A DNA stretch of 64,000 bases from NCBI GenBank assembly GCA_900471515.1, contig UCFC01000010.1, positions 248,001-312,000 of the forward strand. Direction: 5' to 3'. Of this stretch, positions 63,898-64,000 are shown one piece after another. Under the pieces are notes generated by a model that was not told where the DNA came from, searched no databases, and worked only from the letters and a program-made list of their open reading frames with translations. The stretch is from Hyphomicrobiales bacterium. GTDB lineage: Bacteria; Pseudomonadota; Alphaproteobacteria; Rhizobiales; Rhizobiaceae. A program made the translations under genes and the position numbers. Each line of letters opens with the position of its first letter. The first letter of the stretch is position 1.

Positions 63898-64000
63898 CGC
63901 ATGCCGCGCAGATGAGCAGGGTCGAGCCGCCCTGTCAGATCGACATATCCTGTCGGCGCAGCCGGAAGGAGGCGAGGCGCCGGCGGGACGGCAGGCGCCT
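63898..64000. other. Window end, no gene recognised
   Basis: About 100 bases after the MarR stub with no feature I can support. Confidence 0.3.

Overview
The window looks like chromosome or chromid DNA of an alphaproteobacterium of the order Rhizobiales, most likely a Rhizobium/Agrobacterium relative. This is inferred from the high GC content, the dense gene packing on both strands, the divergent katG-oxyR pair, several FixJ-type response regulators, BA14K-like secreted proteins and a KduI/KduD uronate operon. I saw no tRNA, rRNA, CRISPR array, insertion sequence or phage gene.

Layout. 1-2.1 kb: the 3' end of an acyltransferase-3 gene, two small hypothetical genes and a 37-residue ribosomal protein S21 relative. 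2.6-8.9 kb: a surface-glycan locus. A flippase reads left; a tightly overlapping set reads right: a GDPD-like protein, a HAD phosphatase, a tandem two-domain nucleotidyltransferase, a third diverged nucleotidyltransferase and a family-2 glycosyltransferase. 9-15.2 kb: a NarX/NarL-like two-component pair, small secreted proteins, a DUF763 protein and a DsbA-fold protein. 15.3-28 kb: catabolism. This part holds an ATP-dependent 5-oxoprolinase with a winged-helix regulator, a polar amino-acid ABC transporter, kduD-kduI under a GntR regulator, and an SDR/MFS pair. 28-36.3 kb: a GGDEF protein, katG/oxyR, an MgtC protein, an EF-hand protein, a small acetyltransferase and an AhpD-like protein. 36.8-42.4 kb: a hypothetical protein, a LysR regulator, an MscS channel fused to a cyclic-nucleotide-binding domain, a single-domain response regulator and a class III nucleotide cyclase.

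42.4-57.7 kb is a regulatory and stress-type island. It holds five response regulators (one OmpR-type, three FixJ-type, one receiver-only), two PAS-rich histidine kinases and an AraC regulator. Interleaved are two exported alpha/beta hydrolases, two NmrA-like NAD(P)-binding proteins, an SDR and a small membrane protein. Between 35.3 and 49.6 kb I find a recurring intergenic inverted repeat, AAAC-N4-GTTT (five perfect copies, three near-perfect), beside most of these gene starts. This is the best candidate in the window for an undescribed regulon. 57.8-63.1 kb encodes a peptide-type ABC transporter with a fused double ATPase. The end of the window carries the two 3' stubs of a divergent MarR regulator/FAD-monooxygenase pair, left head to head by an apparent deletion.

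All functional names come from recognising motifs by eye. No database search was run. Starts were chosen by Shine-Dalgarno spacing and family alignment from memory.
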